NCBI GenBank assembly: GCA_945859605.1
Contig: OX243827.1
Span: 4,058,345 to 4,122,344, forward strand
Source: Lumbricus rubellus
Lineage: Eukaryota; Annelida; Clitellata; Crassiclitellata; Lumbricidae
Direction: 5' to 3'
DNA: 64,000 nucleotides
In this document: piece after piece, positions 57,207 to 64,000 of the stretch
How positions within the stretch are numbered: the stretch's first letter is position 1
How the letters are laid out: every line of letters starts with the position of its first letter
The notes under the pieces: generated by a model
What the model was told of the DNA's origin: nothing
What the model saw: only the letters and a program-made list of their open reading frames with translations
Databases searched by the model: none
Made by a program: the position numbers and the translations under genes

Positions 57207-58875
57207 CAGCGGCGCCGCCAGGATTTTATTTCTGTACGCACAACTTGCACAAAATAATATGAAGCGAACAGCGATCGATACGAGCTTATATTCTGGGGCG
57301 GATCCAGGATTTCTGGTTGGGGGGGGGGCGTAAATACTACAAATCCAATCCCATATATATACACACATATACAGTGCTTAAAAGTGTAACAAAAAATGCC
57401 AGGACGCTGTATTGTAGGTCTAATTGGTCGTCAGTGGCGGCGCCGAAGGCGGGAAGTTGCGAGTGCCGAAGGCACGAAGCCCATCCCGACTAGGGGGTTC
57501 GGGGGAGCGTCGTAAGCTCCTCCAGCGGGGTCTGGGGCGGAGCCCCAGCGACCAGCGCATTTTTGGCTGTTTCGACCTTAAATGGAGCCATTTTTAGGCT
57601 CTTGTTTGCCAGCTATTTGTCAGTCTCCTTGGATGCTTTCTGGCGTAGGCCCTAGGTCTTGATAATGTCATCAATGTCTAACATTTGATGCATCCTTGTG
57701 AACAAACAATAAAATGAGTGCATTAAATCTGCCCTCATTCATTGTACTTCGGAAACACGACTTCACAAATCGCAGACTAGAATTTGCTCGTTCAACACTG
57801 CAAGCCGTGACAGAAGTGAGCAGCAAAATGTGAATTATTGTGGTCATATTTGGATACATAATACGGTAAGAGAGCTCCATTCTGCCGGTCCAGCTATACT
57901 TCAAACATCCTATTCCCAAATTGCAATTATATTAGTTTTAGGTCAGTTTAGTTTGAGAACATTTGCTGCAGGTTTAGGGGGGGGGCGTACGCTGGCTCCG
58001 CCCCCTCTAAATCCGCGCTTGATATTATATATATATATATATTATATATATACCGTATATATGCCTACTGGCGATTATGAGGTATCACCAGCATAAGCTT
58101 TTTGCTCCATTTTGGGTATACGCATAGAGGTAATTTTTCACAGTTTAAACAGGCCTAACTACCAACAAAGCGTTTCAAAATTCATCCGCAATCCAGTTAG
58201 CCTACAGTTTACCTATTTATGAAGTATAGAGCCTAACCGGTGTAGGCCTAAAGGCCATGGGCGTCCGCAGCGGGGCGCAAGGGGGCGCAAGTGCGACCCC
58301 TGGATTTTTCACATAGTTGCACATAAATTTTGATTATTTGGTTGTGATCCGCCAAAAAAGTAGATGACCTTTTTTACTCCTCCACTTGAAAACCGACTGG
58401 GGGCCACGTCCCATGCCATTTTCCGAATAGGAAGGGGGGCAATATGCCATTACACCCATATGCATATTGCTAATTTCATACCAAATGGGGGGGGGGCCAC
58501 GTCCCATGGCAGTTTTAAATGGGGGCCATGGCCGGATTGCCCCCCTCTGGATCCGCCCCTGGCTATAAAAAGTGCACATAAAAACACATACAAACAAAAA
58601 TTAAATTTTAAAAAAAGTTTTAACGGTTTTACATCCAGGAATCCCAGGATCCATAGACCTCTAGGGCCTAGGCGGCTATAAGACGCTCAATGCCCAGATG
58701 GCTCTCCATTAGAGTGTAAGTAAGTAAGAAAGTAAGTATATTCTATAGATTAAAAAATTTCAATAGAATTTCATCGCTTAGGCCTATAATAAATTTACAA
58801 TTTGTGGAAAAAAATTTGGGGCCTTTCCGCGCTGTACGCACTTGCGTTAAGTGCGTACGCCTAACGGCGCCCCTG
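57207..58875. mobile_element. hAT transposon remnant with perfect 8-bp target duplication
   Basis: Ends CAGCGGCGCC and GGCGCCCCTG are flanked by atctgcat on both sides (57199-57206 and 58876-58883). tgtacgcac words recur inside both ends. The interior has a hAT dimerisation fragment (57671-57919, minus) and several further G-rich, TIR-like ends (for example cagtggcggcgccg at 57433, ggatccgcccctgg at 58548), so it is a composite of nested copies. Confidence 0.82.
57671..57919 (-). pseudogene. hAT transposase C-terminal dimerisation domain fragment
   Basis: The minus frame contains LLLTSVTACSVERANSSLRF, VKSCFRSTMNEGRFNALILL and FVHKD, the classic hATC signature (xxSVERxFSxLxxIKxxxRSxMxxxRLxxLxLLxIxxD). 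The upstream domains and the DDE acids are missing. Lies inside the hAT element at 57207-58875. Confidence 0.85.
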
Positions 58876-59021
58876 ATCTGCATGACCCAGCGCCAGCGGG
58901 GAGGGGGGCTACACATTAGATAAATCGAGAGGCACAAATTCTGCTAAATGAATTAATGCAGAAAAACTACGATGTTTCCTAGCATTTGTTGTTGTTGTTG
59001 TTGTTTCGGAAGGAAATCGAA

Positions 59022-62000
59022 ATGAAAATCCGTTGTCCTCATCTTCCTCCTTCTCCTTCTCCTTCTCGTCTTCGTCCACCGACCATATCAGTGTATGTTC
59101 TGCTGTGGATGTGCGTGGCTGTTTCTATTCTTCTCATCCATCATGTATCCGATGGACATCAGTTACGACGTGGAAAGATAACGAAAGGTCGAGAGGTGAA
59201 AACTACCGACGAAGAAGCAGAAGAAGACAAACGTGAGTAAGAGAACGATCGAAAGGACATCAATGGGCTGTTTTCATTTTCCTTTCTTCCTCTTCTTCTT
59301 CTTCTTCTTCTTCTTCTTCTTCTTCTTCTTCTTCTTCTTCTTCTTCCTCTTCCTCTTCCTCTTCCTCTTCCTCTTCTTCCTCTTCCTCTTCCTCCCTTTC
59401 CTCCCCTTCCTCCCCTTCCTCCTCTTCCTCCCCCTCCCCACCCCCTCCCCCTCCCCTCCCCCTCCCCTCCCCCTCCCCTCCCCTCCCCTATCCCCCTCCC
59501 CTCCCCTTCCCCTTCCTCTTCTTTTAAGAACACTTAAGCTGTTATAGCATGCAGTAGCAATGCCAGTAGATATGGAACTATCAGTTCTGGCGCAACCTAG
59601 GTCAAGGTCAGAAGTCAAGGTAATTAGGTCAAGGCCGTGGCCCCTGGACAAGGTCGTGGGCCTTGGTCAAAGTCACAATCAATGGCGGTCATGCCTAATT
59701 ATTAAAGATAGCTGGTCATATCCCTGCGACCGCGTGTCCAATCGCGTGACCGTCTATAATATCCAATCGTGTGATCGAGTGTATGTATTTATGTGTTTCA
59801 GTGCCATTCGCTCACCTGGCTGGCGGTGGATTTCGAATGGGAAGTAATGACCGTGAACTGTTAAAGACCGGAGAATATCCGTTGAAGAACCTTCGCGTCA
59901 AACCATTCAAGATCGACCGATTCCTAATAACAAACGCCGAATACATGTAAGCTGATTCTTTAAATCACTTAACAATTAATAATTAACTCATTACTTTCAG
60001 ATTATAGGCCGAGAGTTTATCAGGGGGTTGGCCCCTCTAAGAAGGCACAAGTTCAACTTTTTACCATGAAAATGGTATTCTTTTTCGGGGTAACCCCCCC
60101 CCCTAATAAGGCCCAGACTCGGGGTTAGCCCCCAAGAACGGAAACCAAACTCCGCCCATGCCGAGAACTGTGCAGATATTTTCAGACGTTTATCGATCGT
60201 GATTCGAGACTACAAAGCAAAATGAGAAAATCAGAGTTGTGGACAAAAATGACGTCAGCGTTGACGATAGACGTGGTAAGAGGACGACGACGATGTGGCT
60301 CCACCTGTTGTCAAGTGAGCAATTAATCTGTCAACAGATGCAGCTGCAGCAGACGCCCTTCTGCTCAACGACACGACACTGCTGATGTTGCTTTTCAAAA
60401 TGTAACAGTAGTCCTATAAGGCTATACCAATAGCCTACCACAGGTTAAACCGATACCTTACTTTGCCTGAAAGGGTTGCATTAACGCACCATAGGCCTAC
60501 TTTACCAGAATGCCTTAGCCTACCTCATCGTTATAAGGTACAACATAGTGCAATGCCTACAGGTACCTTACCAGAATACCGTAGTTTATTCATATATGCA
60601 GGTGCCTTCCTTGTGGTAGGCTTACCATGGCTAATCCAGGATAGGCTACATACCATATAATTCCGTACACCGTTGATGATACTTGATTGCCCACCACCAC
60701 AAAATGAAAGTCAAGCTACCAAGATGATATAAGATGATCATTATATCGGGTATAGAATATAGAATTATGTGGTGCGTATATTATGTGTTGCAGGGCGTTC
60801 AAGCAGGACAAGCCTCGTTACATGACGCAGGCAGAGACGGTTGGCTACAGCTGGGTCTTCATCAGACACAAGACAGACAAAGCGAGACACGACACAAACC
60901 AAAAACACAAAGACGGATCATTCTGGCATGCAGTACGCAATGCAACATGGAACCAGGTAGACACACTAGTATGGTCTACAGGGTGCGCCAAAAAAAGACC
61001 CCCCTAAGATTTTTGCCAATATCTTGACCAAAAGTGAGAATTTTGAAATGAAATTTTACAGTCTTAAAGACAATTCATATTTACACCAGATGGCCACATT
61101 TCAATAAAATATTTAAAACAGAACAAAAGTTACACCACTTTTAGTGAGGTCACCCACCGTTTTTTGACGATTCAAAAACGCGACGCAACAAAAAAGTAAC
61201 AAAAAAACAATCTAATTATTCTGGCTAATATCTTGGCCATAAGTAAGAATATCAAAATGAAATTTCACAGGCTTAAACACAATTCATATCTGCACATGAT
61301 GACCAGATTTCTTCAAAATATTTCAAGCGCAACGAAAGTTATACCACTGTTAGTGAGGCCACCCCCCATTTTTTGACGTTGCAAAGACGTAATGCAGGAA
61401 AAAGTAGCAAAAACACGATTTTAATAAGTCACATCTCAAATAATTGTTATCAATTAGCCTTCATATTGCCAGATGATCATTATTAATACTATTTAAAAAG
61501 AATCAGGGTGCCAGCATAGCTGCGCGTCACTGAGAAGTCACTTAGCAAGATGACAATCAAATTGGTAAATAATGAATCTGCCAGATTAATCAACGGGTCC
61601 ATCAAGAACTTTGCAAAGAGACTCAAAACAAGTGTTGGCACTGGTGGTGGGCACATTGAACACAAGTCGTGAAGCATACCAAGTTCATTTGACAACAGTT
61701 ATTTGAGATGAGACTTAATAAAATCGTGTTTTTGTTACTTTTTGTTGCGTTTCGTTTTCGAATCGTCAAAAATCGGTGGATGACCTCACTAAAAGTGGTA
61801 TAACTTTTGTCGTGTTTGAAATATTTAGGTTAGATTTGGCTATCCTGTGTAAATATGAATTGTCCTGAAACCTGTGAAATTTCATTTCAAAATTCTTACG
61901 TTTGGCTAAGATATTAGCAAAAAACCTAGTTTTTGTTGCGTTTCGTTTTTGAATCGTCAAAAAAACGGTGGGTGACCTCCCTAAAAGTGGTATAACTTTT

Positions 62001-63325
62001 GTTCTGTTTGAAATATTTTATGAAATCTGGCCATCATGTATAAATATGAATTGTCTATAAGGCTGTGAAATTTGAGTTCGAAATTCTCACTTTTGGCAAA
62101 AATATTGGCAAAAAACCTAGAAGGGGGGTCTTTTTGGCGCAACCTGTATAGTACTGCATCTGAATACGTGTAGGCCTATCGGAATCTAGGCCTATAGACT
62201 ATTATATGAATCTGAATGTATGGACATGAATGCAATGTATAGGCCCCTTTACATAATGATCGTTTTGATATTGCCCATGTATCCGAATGTACGTTAGGTC
62301 TATATAATATGATATAATAATAGTTTGTCTATGAATAATAATATCAGCGAATGATATTATTACTTTCTGTTCAGCCGTTTGGACCTGGCAGTTCGATTGT
62401 TGACATACTGAACTACCCGGTGGTGCACGTCAGCTTCCACGATGCATACTCATACTGCATATGGAATCAGAAGAGATTGCTCACCGAGTACGAATGGGAA
62501 TTCGCCGCCAGAGGAGGCGTCAATGGTAGGTAAACCATGCAGATGCTGCAGAGCTCTCAATTCTAATAATTCTAATAATATAATAAAATTTTATATCTTC
62601 TGATGTAGATGGTCAGAATGGTTAGCGCGTTAGTCCAATTGTAATCAATGCAATTCTGCCCTTAATGTTTTTCGTTGGCTACTACTAGGCTTAATCGGAG
62701 TTCTAAATCTCCCTCATAAACAACGAGATACATTAGCTTCTTAGTGTATCTGTAAAAGCCTCTGGGGGTTTCTGTAGGCCTACACGATCGAGTAGCTATA
62801 GAGTTGTCACGATGTCATGACGCGGTTTCATTCAATTCGTTGAAGCAGTAGGCCTATGCAATTTATGCATGCAGTGACTGCCAGTGAGACAGCCGAGGCC
62901 TGCTTATTCTTCAGCAGTACTTAGCAATTAGCCTACTTTAGTAACTAAGATTACTTTAGTCACTAAGATTACTTCAGTGATTAAGATTACTTCAGTGATT
63001 AAGATTACTTCAGTGACTGAGAATACTTTAATAAACATTACTTTAGTCACTAAGAATATTTTAGTGACTAAGAATACTTTAGTGACTAAGATTACTTTAG
63101 TCACTAAGAATACTTTAGTCACTAAGATTACTTCAGTGATTAAGATTTTTCAATGATTAAGATTACTTCAGTGATTGAGATTAGCCTACTTTAGCGACTA
63201 AGATTAGGCTTGTTAAAAACGAATTAGTAAACATTAATTAGTTTTAAAAAGTGATATTTGTTTTGTTAGATACGAGGTTTCCTTGGGGCAACGAATCAGA
63301 AGTGATGAGGGGAAACCTTTGGCAG
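59022..63325 (+). CDS. Formylglycine-generating enzyme family protein (SUMF1/SUMF2-like), 5' part
   Basis: Exons in phase: 59022-59232, 59802-59946, 60794-60956, 62375-62525 and 63270-63325; the gene continues past the window. The first exon encodes a serine/proline-rich start and a hydrophobic signal anchor ([20 protein letters not shown]), fitting an ER-lumen protein. FGE-fold signatures follow: [77 protein letters not shown] and FPWGNES. SUMF1 oxidises the sulfatase active-site cysteine to formylglycine; SUMF2 is its inactive paralogue. The catalytic cysteines lie in the missing C-terminal part, so the two cannot be separated. EFAARGG leans towards SUMF2. Introns carry several MITEs. Confidence 0.9.
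59280..59525. repeat. (TTC)n / (CCCCT)n pyrimidine tract in SUMF intron 1
   Basis: A long ttc run grades into ttcctc and ctccc units. It creates long low-complexity frames on both strands, which are not genes. Confidence 0.95.
60005..60165. mobile_element. Short MITE with GGGCGGAGT ends, copy 2
   Basis: ggcccagactcggggttagc and ggaaaccaaactccgcccat match the right half of 39229-39382; the left end is decayed (ggccgagagtttatcagggg). Confidence 0.65.
60979..62146. mobile_element. Tc1/mariner-like non-autonomous element, copy B
   Basis: Inverted ends cagggtgcgccaaaaaaaga and tctttttggcgcaacctg are flanked by TA (60977-60978, 62147-62148). It is the same family as 22224-22995 but longer, because subterminal blocks (the attttgaaatgaaattttac type and their complements) are repeated several times inside. 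A diverged transposase-like segment ([19 protein letters not shown]) lies at about 61570-61630. Inserted in the third SUMF intron. Confidence 0.82.
62928..63200. repeat. 18-bp tandem repeat (actaagattactttagtg)n
   Basis: About 14 variable units of the form agtgactaagattacttt between SUMF exons 4 and 5. Confidence 0.9.
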
Positions 63326-63542
63326 GTACGTTACGTCGTTATCTATCACGCAGACACAAGTGGAAAATTAGTGTTGTTCTGAAATTCTCTACAGTCTACA
63401 ATATCGAGTAGACCGAACAATTATTCTGAATTTTAGCTGTAGTCTAATTTTTCTTACCTCATCTGAATTCGTTTTACCCCTCACTCATTCGCTCACTGCC
63501 GATTACGATGACAATGAAGATAAGACTAGTTGACGCTATATA

Positions 63543-63576
<34 letters not shown>

Positions 63577-64000
63577 TTCATAATGCTACATACATGCTAC
63601 ATACATAATACTACATAATGAAGATACATACAGGGTGGTCCAGCATAAATGAACCAACTTTGAATGCATATAACTCCGGCAATTTTTGGAATTTATTTAT
63701 ACTTTATGCGTCAAATAAAAGATATTTCACTCAAGTATATGCACTGAAAAAATGTAACTGGTACAAATTTTGGTTTTAATTATATGCTCGGGACAGCGCT
63801 AGCTACCATATTTTTTTGTGGTTTGTGACGAAATCTGGCGCCGTTGACAGACAATGATCGCGTTTTGATCTTAATTTTCCGAACTGATAAGGGATATAAC
63901 TCGATTAAAATTATTTACAAATTTTCTAACAGCGGATGGAATAAACAATACCTTGAATTATCTGCTACTGAAAATTGATAAAAACAGGACTTTCTAATCG
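63326..64000. other. SUMF intron with (AT)n and the start of another TIR element
   Basis: An (AT)n run lies at 63543-63575. From 63633 the sequence acagggtggtccagcataaa resembles the end of an IS630/Tc1-like element that leaves the window. No further SUMF exon was found. Confidence 0.5.

Noticed and set aside
59159..59651. Long glycine/arginine- or lysine/glutamate-rich frames
   Set aside because: They are translations of the (TTC)n/(CCCCT)n tract, open on both strands, with no family signature.
62606..62650. tRNA or SINE head (ggtcagaatggttagcgcg)
   Set aside because: Only an A-box-like word; no B box or body match, so not called.

Overview
The window is nuclear DNA of an animal, most likely a marine invertebrate; nothing in it fixes the phylum. 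Genes are split by GT-AG introns with AATAAA signals. They encode ERp57, a p24 cargo receptor, an SH2 adaptor rich in tyrosine motifs and a formylglycine-enzyme-like protein. Between them lie SINEs, LINE tails, MITEs and microsatellites. Open frames without spliced homology, and very short repetitive frames, were not called.

Layout: 1-4925 holds the 3' half of PDIA3/ERp57 (+). 7845-12229 is a three-exon gene (+) of the MULE/SWIM transposase type whose catalytic acids look replaced. 12750-13856 is a GC-rich foldback element. 14445-35156 is a complete TMED2 gene (+). Its 17.5 kb first intron carries the centrepiece of the window: a 16.7 kb foldback-type DNA transposon (14860-31553) with a near-perfect 9-bp target duplication. 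Each of its long inverted arms is mostly a tandem array of a 164-bp monomer. It encodes, on the minus strand, a spliced transposase fused to an Ulp1-like protease and a PHD-like finger, broken by one in-frame stop. 36955-45115 is a nine-exon SH2 adaptor gene (-), divergent from ARL6IP4 (45957-48630, +). A 5'-truncated LINE lies at 50936-51630, an intronless STAND/AAA-like ATPase gene at 52212-53498 (+), TIR elements including a hAT with perfect target duplication at 54.4-58.9 kb, and a SUMF1/SUMF2-type gene (59022 onward, +) that runs off the window.

The host genes are not one pathway, though PDIA3, TMED2 and SUMF all act in the early secretory pathway: folding of glycoproteins, ER-Golgi cargo transport, and sulfatase maturation or its paralogue. 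The strongest novelty is the foldback element. Every monomer carries a good 3' splice site followed about 70 nt later by a GTAAGT donor, so the arrays present dozens of exon-like units to TMED2 transcripts (left arm) and to the transposase transcript (right arm). All calls come from reading the sequence; no alignment or database search was run, and splice joins were checked by hand for reading phase only.
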